From the NCBI GenBank assembly GCA_002699025.1, contig PABA01000098.1, positions 37,607 to 101,606 of the forward strand: a DNA stretch of 64,000 bases. Reading direction: 5' to 3'. The notes beneath the pieces were generated by a model. It was given only the letters and a program-made list of their open reading frames with translations. It ran no database searches and was not told the DNA's origin. Source of the DNA: Sandaracinus sp. (GTDB taxonomy: Bacteria; Myxococcota_A; Polyangia; Polyangiales; Houyiibacteriaceae). Made by a program: the position numbers and the translations under genes. The first letter of the stretch is position 1, and every line of letters begins with the position of its first letter. Below are positions 11,582-19,917 of this stretch, piece by piece.

Positions 11582-12894
11582 GGGGCGTCCGGCCCGTCGT
11601 GCTCGGTGGCGCCGGGCTGCGTGGTGTCGAGCTCCGTGGCGTCGCCCTCCCCTTCGTCGCCGTCGCCCTCCTCGTCGCCCTCACCGAGGATGTAGCGGTC
11701 GACGGCCGCGTTGTGATCCTCGAGCTCGGCGCTGAAGGCATGCCGGCCCCCGCCACGGGCGACGAAGTAGAGGTAGTCGTGCGCGTCCGGGGTGAGCACG
11801 GCCTCGATGGCGGCGAGCCCGGGGTTGGCGATGGGCCCGGGCGGGAGCCCGCCGTGGCGGTAGGTGCTGTAGCGGTTGGCCGGGTCCTCGAGCATGGCGC
11901 GCGTGATGCGCCCGTCGAAGGCCGCGCAGCTCGGCGCGCGCTCGGGCTCGGCGAGGCAGCCGTAGCTCACGGTCGGGTCGGCCTGCAGGCAACCGCAGCG
12001 CTCGCGCGGCCCGTCCGGGCCCCGGGGGCAGCCGCCGGTGCGCTGCGGGAGGAAGGTCGCGGAGCGGATCCGGTTGAGGAAGACGCCGGCGATGCGCGGG
12101 CGCTCGTCCGCGACGGCGGCCTCCTTCTCGACGATGGAGGCGAGGGTGAGGATCTCGGCGGTCCCCCAGCCGAGCTCCGCCTCGAGCTCGGCGACGCGCT
12201 CGGCATGCTCGGCGAAGAGCGCCTCCCGGCGGCGGGCGCCGTTCGTGACCATGCGCTCGGCCACGCGGGCGGCGCGATCGCCTTTGCGGAAGTCGTAGGT
12301 GTCCGGGAAGAGGAAGCCCTCGGCGCTCGGCGCGTCCACGCCCTCGGGCGGCTCGGCCGTGGCCTCGAGGAAGGGGCCGGCCTCGCAGACGCCCAGGGCC
12401 TCGAGGCGGGCGGCGATGTCGAAGCGCGTGTAACCCTCGGGCACGGTCACGCGCACCGGGACGCGGTCCGAGCGGCGGGAGAGGCGGCGGGCGACCTCGC
12501 TCGGCGCGAGGTCGCCGCTGAGCAGGACCGGGCCGGCGCGGAGCTCCTGATCGACCCCGATGACGCGCAGGTAGAAGCCGAAGACGCGGGCGCTCTCGAC
12601 CACGCCGCGCTCCTCGAGGAGCCCCGCGACGCGGCGGGCGTTGGCCCCGCGCGGCACCTCGACGACGAAGGCCTCGCCGCTCCCGCTGGCGCGCTCCTTC
12701 GGGTAGACGAGGAGGAGCCAGCTCGCGGCCCCGAGCGCCGCCGCGACCACCAGCGCGAGGGCCGCGACGAGCCAGCGCCCGCGCCGCCGTCGCCGGCTCA
12801 AGGCCCCTCGCCTTCCCGGCCGTCTCCGTCCGGACCACCCGCTCCCGGACCGTCGCTCGCCTCGCTTGCCCTCGCCTCGCTTCGGCCCGGCCAT
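11578..12894 (-). CDS. mltG: Endolytic murein transglycosylase MltG
   Basis: A membrane-anchored lytic transglycosylase that cuts nascent glycan strands. The N-terminus is strongly Arg-rich (residues 1-40), followed by one transmembrane helix (about 41-63), a LysM-like segment and the catalytic domain. The catalytic block 'LASIVEKEAAVADE' lies around residues 251-264, then 'VFLNRI' and 'ADPTVSYG'. Between those two blocks sits an insertion with five cysteines (289, 300, 302, 313, 323) in place of the usual short loop. The C-terminus is acidic low complexity. The first 97 bp overlap ruvX in another frame; an internal start would avoid this but remove the basic N-terminus. Confidence 0.9.
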   Translation of the reverse strand: MAGPKRGEGKRGERRSGSGWSGRRRPGRRGALSRRRRRGRWLVAALALVVAAALGAASWLLLVYPKERASGSGEAFVVEVPRGANARRVAGLLEERGVVESARVFGFYLRVIGVDQELRAGPVLLSGDLAPSEVARRLSRRSDRVPVRVTVPEGYTRFDIAARLEALGVCEAGPFLEATAEPPEGVDAPSAEGFLFPDTYDFRKGDRAARVAERMVTNGARRREALFAEHAERVAELEAELGWGTAEILTLASIVEKEAAVADERPRIAGVFLNRIRSATFLPQRTGGCPRGPDGPRERCGCLQADPTVSYGCLAEPERAPSCAAFDGRITRAMLEDPANRYSTYRHGGLPPGPIANPGLAAIEAVLTPDAHDYLYFVARGGGRHAFSAELEDHNAAVDRYILGEGDEEGDGDEGEGDATELDTTQPGATEHDGPDAP

Positions 12895-13367
12895 CCCGCG
12901 CCGCCCTCCAACGGGCCGCCGTCCGCCTCGGATTCCCGCTCGCGCCGAAAGCGCTCCGCGTCGAGCCAGCCCTGGAGGATCAGCGCCGCCGCGGCCTGGT
13001 CGACGACCCGGCGTTGGGCCTGGCCGCGGACGCCCATCGCGCGCAGGCCCCGCTCGGCGCTCACGGTCGTGAGGCGCTCGTCCCAGTACACGATGTCGAC
13101 GCCCAGCGCCGCCCGGAGGGCCTCGCCGAAGCGCCGGGCCCGCCGCGCCGCCTCGCCCTCGGAGCCGTCGAGGCGCAGGGGGAGGCCCACGACGGCGGTC
13201 TGGACCGGCTGCCCCGCGAGCGCGACGCGCACCTTCTCCGCCGCCTTCGCGTCATCGCGCCCGCGATCGACCGTCGCGAAGGGCAAGGCCATGCGCCCCT
13301 CGGCTTCGTCCGAGAGCGCGAGGCCGACCCGCCGCCGGCCCGGGTCGACCCCGAGGATGCGTCCCAT
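12798..13367 (-). CDS. ruvX: Putative pre-16S rRNA nuclease RuvX/YqgF
   Basis: RNase-H-fold nuclease implicated in 16S rRNA 5' maturation. Seen: 'ILGVDPGRRRVGLALSD' with the first catalytic Asp, 'VVGLPLRLDGSEG', 'VYWDERLTT' with the Glu and 'VDQAAAALILQGWLD' with the final Asp. The core ends near residue 145. The last 45 residues are a Gly/Glu/Pro-rich extension that is the part overlapping mltG, so it may exist only because of that overlap. At 189 residues it is longer than the typical 140-150. Confidence 0.9.
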   Translation of the reverse strand: MGRILGVDPGRRRVGLALSDEAEGRMALPFATVDRGRDDAKAAEKVRVALAGQPVQTAVVGLPLRLDGSEGEAARRARRFGEALRAALGVDIVYWDERLTTVSAERGLRAMGVRGQAQRRVVDQAAAALILQGWLDAERFRRERESEADGGPLEGGAGWPGRSEARASEASDGPGAGGPDGDGREGEGP

Positions 13368-13450
13368 CGACGCCGGTCTATCAGCGCGCCGGGGCGCGGG
13401 CCAGCGCGGGGCCCTTGCGGTCGGCGGCGCGGCCGGGGAGGCTCGGCGCC

Positions 13451-14404
13451 ATGCGCGTGTTGGCAGGCGACATCGGCGGCACCAAGACCTGGCTCGGCCT
13501 CTTCGAGGACGGGCGCGAGCTGCGGGAGGCGGCCCTCCCCTCGGCGGAGTACGACGGGCTCGGCGAGGCGGTGGCGGAGTTCCTCGGGGGCGAGCGGGTG
13601 GACGCGGCGGCCTTTGGCATCGCCGGCCCCGTGCAAGGGCGCGTCGTGCGGACGACGAACCTGCCGTGGGTGATCGACGCGGACGCGCTCGAGGCGGCCC
13701 ACGCGCTCGGACCGGTGCGCCTGCTCAACGACTTCCACGCGCTGGCGCTCGGGCTCGACCGGCTCGGCGAGGGCGCGCGGGTCGTGCTGCAGGAGGGCGA
13801 GGTGGACCCGGGCGGCCCCGTCGTGGTGATCGGCGCGGGGACGGGGCTCGGCAAGGCGGTGATCGTGCCGACGGGCGAGGCGGAGCCGCGGGTGCTCTCG
13901 TCGGAGGGCGGGCACCGGGACTTCGCGCCGCGGGACGCGCTCGACGCGGAGCTGCTGACCTGGCTGCGCGCGGAGCTCGGCGGTCGCGTGTCGGTCGAGC
14001 GGGTGGTCTCCGGGCTCGGCCTCGCGTCGCTCTATCGGTTCCTCGTGGAGGAGGGGCATGCGGAGGGCGCCCTCGAGGCGCCGGACGGGGCGGAGATCGC
14101 GGCGGCGCGGGAGACGGACCTGGCCGCCCGGATGGCGCTCGAGCGCTTCGTCTCGCTCTACGGGGCCGAGGCCGGGAACCTCGCGCTCGAGGTGCTGGCG
14201 AAGGGTGGCCTCTACGTCGCCGGAGGGATCGCGCCGAAGCTCCACGACGACCTCGGCGAGGGCTTCGGCGTGCGGTTTCTGGAGGCCTTCGCCGACAAGG
14301 GCCGCATGCGCCCGCTCCTCGAGAAGACCCGGGTGACGCTCGTGACCGAGCCGAAGGTCGGCCTCCTCGGCGCCGCCCGAGCAGCCGGCGCGACCCCGGG
14401 CTGA
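13451..14404 (+). CDS. glk: Glucokinase (ROK-independent Glk family)
   Basis: Phosphorylates glucose at the 6-position with ATP. The 317 residues match the E. coli-type Glk family. Seen: phosphate-binding 'LAGDIGGTKTWLGLF', 'FGIAGPVQGRVVRTTNLPW', the sugar-binding 'LLNDFHALALGL' with its catalytic Asp, 'GAGTGLGKAV', 'SEGGHRDFAP' and 'YVAGGIAPK'. The ATG at 13451 places the phosphate loop at the normal distance from the N-terminus. It stands alone, divergent from ruvX, and is followed by a repeat-filled gap. Confidence 0.95.
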   Translation: MRVLAGDIGGTKTWLGLFEDGRELREAALPSAEYDGLGEAVAEFLGGERVDAAAFGIAGPVQGRVVRTTNLPWVIDADALEAAHALGPVRLLNDFHALALGLDRLGEGARVVLQEGEVDPGGPVVVIGAGTGLGKAVIVPTGEAEPRVLSSEGGHRDFAPRDALDAELLTWLRAELGGRVSVERVVSGLGLASLYRFLVEEGHAEGALEAPDGAEIAAARETDLAARMALERFVSLYGAEAGNLALEVLAKGGLYVAGGIAPKLHDDLGEGFGVRFLEAFADKGRMRPLLEKTRVTLVTEPKVGLLGAARAAGATPG

Positions 14405-14424
14405 GGGGCCGGGAGCGTGGGCTC

Positions 14425-14568
14425 GAGCCACGGCGCGAGCTCCAGCCACAGCGCGAGCTCCAGCGGCAGCGCGAGCACGAGCCACAGCGCAAGCTCCAGC
14501 CACAGCGCAAGCGCCAGCCACAGCGCAAGCGCCAGCCACGACGCGAGCGCCAGCCACGACCGCGCCAC
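14425..14568. repeat. Eight 18-bp tandem units
   Basis: Eight consecutive 18-base units close to CAGCCACAGCGCGAGCTC, starting 20 bp after the glk stop. On the plus strand they would read as Ser-His-Ser-Ala-Ser repeats, but no convincing start or domain surrounds them, so I treat them as non-coding. Confidence 0.8.
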
Positions 14569-14617
14569 CCAAGCGACCTCGCGTCCGACGCGAAGCCCCG
14601 CCGCTACCCGTCGTCCC

Positions 14618-15015
14618 CTCGGTCCGGCCGGGGGAGCGCCGCAGCGTCCGCCCCGCCAGCACGGCCCCACGGACCCCCGGTCCCGGCCGCTGGCTGCCGC
14701 CTCCGCTCCCCCGAAGCGCCACCGGGACGTGCCACCCGAGCGACCTCCCACCCGACGCGAAGCTCCCCGGCCGCCCGTCGCCGCCCCGCTTCGGCCGGGG
14801 GAGCGCCGCCGCGTCCGCCCCGCGAGCACGGCCCCACGGAGCCCCGCTCCCGGCCACTGGCTTCGCGCCCCCGCTCCCCGTAGCGCCCCCGGGACGTGCA
14901 GTCCGAGCGACCTCGCGCCCTCTGCGGAGCCACCGGGCCGCCCGTTGCCGGCTCGGCCCGGCCGGGGGAGCGCAACAGCGTCCGCCCCGCCCGCACGGCC
15001 CCACGGAGCCGCACC
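14618..15015. repeat. Three copies of a GC-rich unit of about 168 bp
   Basis: The landmark CGGCCCCACGGA recurs near 14662, 14830 and 14997, and each is preceded by GCCGGGGGAGCGC...GCGTCCGCCCCGC. The same module recurs at 33.8-34.6 kb with different spacing. The gap between glk and the AgmX-like gene (14405-15239) holds only these repeats and their neighbours. Confidence 0.75.
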
Positions 15016-15042
15016 TCGCCTTGACTCGAAGAACCGCGCCCC

Positions 15043-15239
15043 GTGACGCGGCGGCCACGCCGCGCCGAGCGCCCGCAGGGCGCGCTGGTAAGCCCGTCCG
15101 CGCAGCGGACGGAGATCGACGACGTGACGCGGCGGCCACGCCGCGCCGAGCGCCCGCAGGGCGCGCTGGTAAGCCCGTCCGCGCAGCGGACGGAGATCGA
15201 CGACGCGCGCTGGCAAGCCCGTCCGCGCAGCGGACGGAA
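15043..15239. repeat. 81-bp triple-hairpin repeat, 2.4 copies
   Basis: Two full 81-bp copies (15043, 15124) and a partial third (15205-15239). Each full copy contains three successive perfect hairpins: CGCGGC/GCCGCG, GCGCCC-GCA-GGGCGC and GTCCGC-GCA-GCGGAC. The last hairpin abuts the stop codon of the AgmX-like gene. Copies of the same element occur at 33990, 34308 and 34559. Confidence 0.85.
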
Positions 15240-16667
15240 TCACTGACGCTGGAAGATGAAGGGCCAGGCGAACACCGCCGGCCGATCCGGCGGCTCGCGG
15301 AAACGGATGGAGCTCAAGGTCCGCTCGAGGCAACCCTCGAGCGGGAGGTTGCCCGTGGAGTTCCGCCGAACGTGCGCGACCACGTTGCCGGCCGGCATGA
15401 CCCTCAGCTCGACCTCCACGCGCCCCTGCAGCCCCGGATGATGTGCGAGCTGGTTCTCGTAGCAGTGGGTCAGCCGACGCCGGAGCGCGCGCACGCGCCG
15501 CGTCAGGAGCGCCGGGTCGAAATCGCCGGCCTCGTCCCAGCCGTCCTCGATCACCACGTCGCCGGGCGGCACCTCCCGCTCCTCGAGCGGCCCGGTGGCG
15601 ATCTCGTCCCGCCGCCCGGGCTCGGTCGAGTCGCAGCACGTCGGGCCGAAGCTCTCACCGGAGCCGCGCGTGTCGCGCTCGCGGAGGCGGTCCGCCCGCG
15701 CCGAAGCGACCGTCGGGCCGGCCGGCACCTCCTCCAGGGCCTCCGTCAGCGACCCGGTGCGCGCCCCCTCCATGAGCCGGTCGAGGGCCGAGCCGCCCTC
15801 GCCGATGCGGCCGAGGAGGAGCTGCTCCACCCGCTCGATGGCGGCCTCGGTGGCGGCATCCGGATCGAGGCTCGGCGCCGCGTCGGGCCGCGTCGGCCGC
15901 GCGTCCGAGCCCAGCCGGCCGCGGCTCGGGCTCGGCGTCGTCGGAGCGGGCGCGACCTCCGTGCGCTCGGGCGACGCCGGCGACTCGGGCTCCGGCGCCG
16001 CGCGCCGCGCCCAGGTCGCCGCGGGGGCCGGTGGGGGCAGCGGCTCCTCGAACACCAGCCGCGCGAGCTGGCCGTCGTCGACGATGGCCGTGCGCACCGG
16101 CCAATCCGCCCCCTCGAGCGCGACGAGCCCGCCGAAGCAGAGCACGAAAGCCGCCGCCAGCGTCGCCGTGAAGGCCGCGTCCACGTGCCCCAAGAGGCCC
16201 CGGCGGAGCGGCGCGGGGAGACCCGGCGCCGGAGCCTCCTCCTCCAGCCCGACGAGCTGGAAGAGGACGGCCTCGCCCCCCGGGAGCCGGACGCGGCCGC
16301 GGTCGCGCGCCCCCAGCACCCGCTCGCCGCGGAGCTCCTCGCGCCGCCCCGTCCCGTCGCCGACCCGCGCCGTCGCGCCCGCGGGCAGGACGAGCCGCCA
16401 GGCCCCGGCCTCCCACCGGAAGAGCTCGTGCGCTCCTCGGAGGCCGAGCAGCGGGAGGTCCGCGCCCTCCCCGTCGCCCACGCGCAGCGACCGACGCACG
16501 CGCCGCTCGGCTTCGATGCGCCCGCCGCGCAGGACCGCGGCGCGGAGCACACGCCCCGGCTCCGGCTCGCGCGCGACGGCATCCATGGCGCGGGTCATCG
16601 CCCCAGGGCGCGTCCCCTGGAGACGCACGTCTCCCTCGCGCCGCGGCGGCGGCGGGCTCTTCGGCAT
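15240..16667 (-). CDS. AgmX/PglI C-terminal-domain envelope protein
   Basis: 475 residues. The N-terminal part (about 35-140) is rich in beta-strand pattern. A single transmembrane helix lies near 160-182 ('FTATLAAAFVLCFGGLVAL'), then a long Pro/Ala/Glu-rich spacer. The C-terminal domain 'LRRRLTHCYENQLAHHPGLQGRVEVELRV' to 'LEGCLERTLSSIRF' fits the TonB-like AgmX/PglI C-terminal module of myxobacteria, including the CYE and the later Cys. A role in envelope energy coupling or gliding-type machinery is known for AgmX itself but only possible here. The ATG at 16667 has GAGGAG upstream. The stop follows directly on a hairpin repeat. Confidence 0.8.
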   Translation of the reverse strand: MPKSPPPPRREGDVRLQGTRPGAMTRAMDAVAREPEPGRVLRAAVLRGGRIEAERRVRRSLRVGDGEGADLPLLGLRGAHELFRWEAGAWRLVLPAGATARVGDGTGRREELRGERVLGARDRGRVRLPGGEAVLFQLVGLEEEAPAPGLPAPLRRGLLGHVDAAFTATLAAAFVLCFGGLVALEGADWPVRTAIVDDGQLARLVFEEPLPPPAPAATWARRAAPEPESPASPERTEVAPAPTTPSPSRGRLGSDARPTRPDAAPSLDPDAATEAAIERVEQLLLGRIGEGGSALDRLMEGARTGSLTEALEEVPAGPTVASARADRLRERDTRGSGESFGPTCCDSTEPGRRDEIATGPLEEREVPPGDVVIEDGWDEAGDFDPALLTRRVRALRRRLTHCYENQLAHHPGLQGRVEVELRVMPAGNVVAHVRRNSTGNLPLEGCLERTLSSIRFREPPDRPAVFAWPFIFQRQ

Positions 16668-16747
16668 CGTTCGCTCCTCCTCGCGGGGCGCTCGCCTCCG
16701 CGCTCCAAGCTCCGACACCGGAGGAGCGCTCAGGTTCCGATCGCACT

Positions 16748-16795
16748 GCTTCGGGAGGTCGCTGCTTCGGGAGGTCGCCGCTTCGGGATGACACC
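16748..16795. repeat. Three 16-bp direct repeats in the upstream region of the AgmX-like gene
   Basis: Units GCTTCGGGAGGTCGCT at 16748, 16764 and (ending GATGAC) 16780 lie 80-130 bp upstream of the AgmX-like start codon. They could be operator iterons, or simple tandem duplication. Confidence 0.6.
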
Positions 16796-16897
16796 CGCTC
16801 GCGATCGCAGAGTGTCCCGATCACACAGCTCCCCGGCGGCGAACGGGGAGGCTCGTCCCCCTCCCGCTCGGCCCTTCACCCGATCGCCGACGCTCGC

Positions 16898-18367
16898 TCA
16901 GGCGGGCGCCACGGGCGGGCTCGCCTCGACGTCGGCCTCCCCCCTCGCGTCGTCCGACGCCTTCGCCGCTTCCGCCGCTTCCGCCGCCGCCTTCTGCGTT
17001 CGCTCGGCCAGGAGCGGGAGCACGTAGGGGAAGCCCACCGAGAGCGTGTCGAGGTCCGGCGCGATCTGCCCCACGAGCCAGAACATCAGCACGCTCGCCC
17101 GCTCCACGTAGAACCAGCCCTCGGGGTAGACGACCGAGCGCATCAGCTGCCGCAGCTCGTTCCGCTGCACCTCCGGGTCCGCCAGCTCCCCGAGCTCCTC
17201 CTCCGTCGCTCGCATGATCGCCCCGGCCGTCCGCTCCACCTTCAGGAGCTTCTGGAAGTACGTCTTCACGGTCTGCTCGAGCAGCGCCCGATCCCCATCC
17301 GGCGCCACGAAGCCGATCTCCTCGATGCCCTCGAGCACCAGGTCGTCCCGCCCCTCGAAGAAGCCGCGGAGCACGTCGACCATGCCGTCGACCATCCCCT
17401 GCTTCACCTCGCTGATGGCCCCGAAGTCGAGCACCACGATCCGCGGCGCGTCCGCCCTCGGCCCCGCCTGCACGAGGAAGTTCCCCGGGTGCGGATCCGC
17501 GTGGAAGAAGCGGTCCACGAAGAGCTGCTTGTAGAAGGACTGCACGAGCCGCTTCGCCACCGCCTCCCGGTCCACGCCGGCCTCCTCCATGGCCTCGAAG
17601 CTCGTGATCTTGAACCCCTCCATGAAGGTCATCGTCAGCACGTCCGTGCTGCTCGCCCCCTCGACGACCTCCGGGAAGAGGATGTCCTCCTCGTCGGCGA
17701 AGTTCGCGGCCATCCGCGTCATGCACGCCGCCTCGTGCGTGTAGTCGGTCTCGCGCTTCAGGAGATCGACGAGCGAGCTGTGCACGCGCTCGATCCCCTG
17801 CACCGGCACGAAGAGCTCGTAAGCCCGGATGGCCAGCCGCACGACCCGCATGTCGGTCCGGATGACGCCGCGGATGCCCGGGTAGAGCACCTTCACGGCG
17901 AGCTCCCGCCCGGTGCCCCTCTCGACGGCCCGGTGCACCTGCCCCAGCGACGCGGCCGCGAGCGGCTCCTCCTCGATCGACTCGTAGAGCTCCTCCGGGG
18001 CCTTGCCGAGCGTCTCCTGGAAGACGGGCCGGAGCTCCGAGAAGGGCCGCGGCGGCACCGCGTCCTGGAGCGACTCGAGCTCCTTCGCGTACACGCGCGG
18101 GAGGAAGCCGCCCATGATCGAGAGCACCTGCCCGAGCTTGATGTAGACGCCGCGCAGCCGGAGCATGCCGTGGAGCAGGCGCCGCGCGTTCAGCCGATCG
18201 ATGCGGCTCTTGTAGGCGTGGACCCAGCCCGGGTCCCGCGGCACGTCCCGCCCCTGCTCGTCCTTCCGCCACCGCCGGAAGATCTTCCGGACCATCAGCC
18301 AGAAGACGTAGCTGTTGAAGATCAGCCCGAAGACCCAGACGGCCCGGACCAGGCGGACGAAGAGCAT
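16898..18367 (-). CDS. ABC1/UbiB-family atypical kinase
   Basis: 489 residues of the ABC1/AarF/UbiB protein-kinase-like family, linked to quinone and isoprenoid-lipid metabolism. Seen: a hydrophobic N-terminus ('LVRAVWVFGLIFNSYVFWLM'), the family-specific KxGQ motif ('YIKLGQVLS'), Ala-rich loop 'AAASLGQVHRA', 'ELAVKVLYPG', 'FFHADPHPGNF' (catalytic loop) and 'VVLDFGAI' (metal-binding DFG). The last 40 residues are Ala/Glu/Pro-rich. No ubi or men genes are next to it. It is divergent from the CNMP-domain gene with about 95 bp between starts. Confidence 0.92.
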   Translation of the reverse strand: MLFVRLVRAVWVFGLIFNSYVFWLMVRKIFRRWRKDEQGRDVPRDPGWVHAYKSRIDRLNARRLLHGMLRLRGVYIKLGQVLSIMGGFLPRVYAKELESLQDAVPPRPFSELRPVFQETLGKAPEELYESIEEEPLAAASLGQVHRAVERGTGRELAVKVLYPGIRGVIRTDMRVVRLAIRAYELFVPVQGIERVHSSLVDLLKRETDYTHEAACMTRMAANFADEEDILFPEVVEGASSTDVLTMTFMEGFKITSFEAMEEAGVDREAVAKRLVQSFYKQLFVDRFFHADPHPGNFLVQAGPRADAPRIVVLDFGAISEVKQGMVDGMVDVLRGFFEGRDDLVLEGIEEIGFVAPDGDRALLEQTVKTYFQKLLKVERTAGAIMRATEEELGELADPEVQRNELRQLMRSVVYPEGWFYVERASVLMFWLVGQIAPDLDTLSVGFPYVLPLLAERTQKAAAEAAEAAKASDDARGEADVEASPPVAPA

Positions 18368-18462
18368 GCGACCCCGAGCATAGTGCTCCGGACGCCCGAC
18401 GGGAACGCGAGCGCCCCCGGCGAGGAGTTCGTCGTCGGCGCCCGCCCCTGTATGCTCTGCCC

Positions 18463-19917
18463 ATGGCGTCCGTTCGCCGCCTCCGCTCCAAGCTCAACGA
18501 CGCGATCCGCAAGGGCAAGAAGGCCCAGGCGCTGGAGCTCTATGCCGCCCTCGAGGAGGCCGAGCCGACGGAGCCGCGCTGGCCGCATCGCCGCGGCGAC
18601 CTCCTCCGGCGCATGGACCGCGATCAGGGGGCCATCGGCTGCTACATGCGCGCCGTCCGCGCCTACGCGGAGCTCGGCTTCGTCGCCCGCGCCGCCGCCC
18701 TCGCCAAGCTGATCGTCTCCATCGACCCCTCGCGCATCGACGTGCTCGCCCGCGTCGACCCCGAGGCCGCCCGGCGGCTCCATCGCGCGCAGCGGACCAG
18801 CGTCGCCGAGGCTCGGCCGGACGACGTCGAGGCCCCGAGAGCTGCCCGCGGGGAGAGTGCCGCCGCGGACGACGACGCGGCGCCCCCTCGTGAGCGCCGC
18901 CGCAAGAGCTTCGAGGCGGACGCCATCGCCCTCGCCCCCGCGGCGGACGCGGACGACGACGAAGTCCGCTTCGTGGACGTGGCCGAGGACGACGACGGCA
19001 TCGAGATCGAGATCACCGAGCTCGAGCTCGAGCCGCGCGAGGCCCCCGCGCGCACCACGCTGGAGCTCGACGCGGACGACCTCCTGATCCTCGAGGAGGA
19101 CGAGGAGCCCGCGCGCCCGGCCGCCGACCGGCTCGCGCAGCTCCCGGCCATGCCCCTCTTCGCCGAGCTCCCGAAGGACGTCTTCAAGCGCCTCCTCGAG
19201 CTCTCCGAGCTGGTCGAGGTCCCGGCCGGCGAGACCCTGGTGGCCGCCGGCGATCCGAGCGACGCCCTCTACGTGCTCACGGAGGGGAGCGTCTCCGTGC
19301 ACGTCCCCGGCCGCGCGGGCCCGCCGATCCTCCTCGGCGAGGGCGACGTGGTCGGCGAGAGCTGCCTCCTCGACGACGTCGCGCGCCGCGCGGACGTGCG
19401 CGTCCCCGCCGGCGGCGTCCGCGCGCTGAAGCTCCCCAAGGCCATGCTCGACGCGCTCGTCACGGCCTACCCGCCGCTCGGCGACCTCCTCCTCGAGCTC
19501 CTCGCGCGGCGCCTCATCTCGAACCTCCTCGTCACCTCGCCGCTCTTCGCCGGCTTCGCGCCCGAGACGCGCAAGGAGCTCGCTTCGCTCTTCGAGCTCC
19601 GGCGCGCCGAGGAGGGCACGCGGCTGGTCGCCAAGGGCAAGCGGAGCGACGCGCTCTACTGCCTGCTCCTCGGCAAGCTCGAGGTGGAGACACCCGAAGA
19701 CGTGCGCGTCGAGGTCGGCCCGGGCGCCGTGCTCGGTCAGCGCACGCTGCTCACCCAGGCGCCCTCGGAGGTCGAGGTCGACTGCAAGAGCGACGCCCTC
19801 CTGCTCCGCCTCCCGGCCGCCCGCTTCACCGAGCTCGCGGCGCTCTACCCGACCGCCCTCGCCTACCTGAGCGAGCTCGCGACGCAGCCCGACTTCGTCG
19901 AGAGCGTCCTCCGATGA
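18463..19917 (+). CDS. TPR-like protein with two cyclic-nucleotide-binding domains
   Basis: 484 residues. The N-terminal 100 residues form paired helices resembling TPR units ('AQALELYAALEEAEPTEPRW', 'GAIGCYMRAVRAYAELGF'). An acidic linker follows (about 110-220, many Asp/Glu). Two CNMP-binding folds come next: about 228-345 ('LVAAGDPSDALYVLTEGSVSVH', 'LGEGDVVGESCLL') and about 350-475 ('LVAKGKRSDALYCLLLGKLEVE', 'GPGAVLGQRTLL'). The phosphate-binding Arg of classical cAMP sites is not obvious in either, so ligand binding is doubtful. Overlaps the next gene by ATGA, implying coupling. Confidence 0.85.
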   Translation: MASVRRLRSKLNDAIRKGKKAQALELYAALEEAEPTEPRWPHRRGDLLRRMDRDQGAIGCYMRAVRAYAELGFVARAAALAKLIVSIDPSRIDVLARVDPEAARRLHRAQRTSVAEARPDDVEAPRAARGESAAADDDAAPPRERRRKSFEADAIALAPAADADDDEVRFVDVAEDDDGIEIEITELELEPREAPARTTLELDADDLLILEEDEEPARPAADRLAQLPAMPLFAELPKDVFKRLLELSELVEVPAGETLVAAGDPSDALYVLTEGSVSVHVPGRAGPPILLGEGDVVGESCLLDDVARRADVRVPAGGVRALKLPKAMLDALVTAYPPLGDLLLELLARRLISNLLVTSPLFAGFAPETRKELASLFELRRAEEGTRLVAKGKRSDALYCLLLGKLEVETPEDVRVEVGPGAVLGQRTLLTQAPSEVEVDCKSDALLLRLPAARFTELAALYPTALAYLSELATQPDFVESVLR

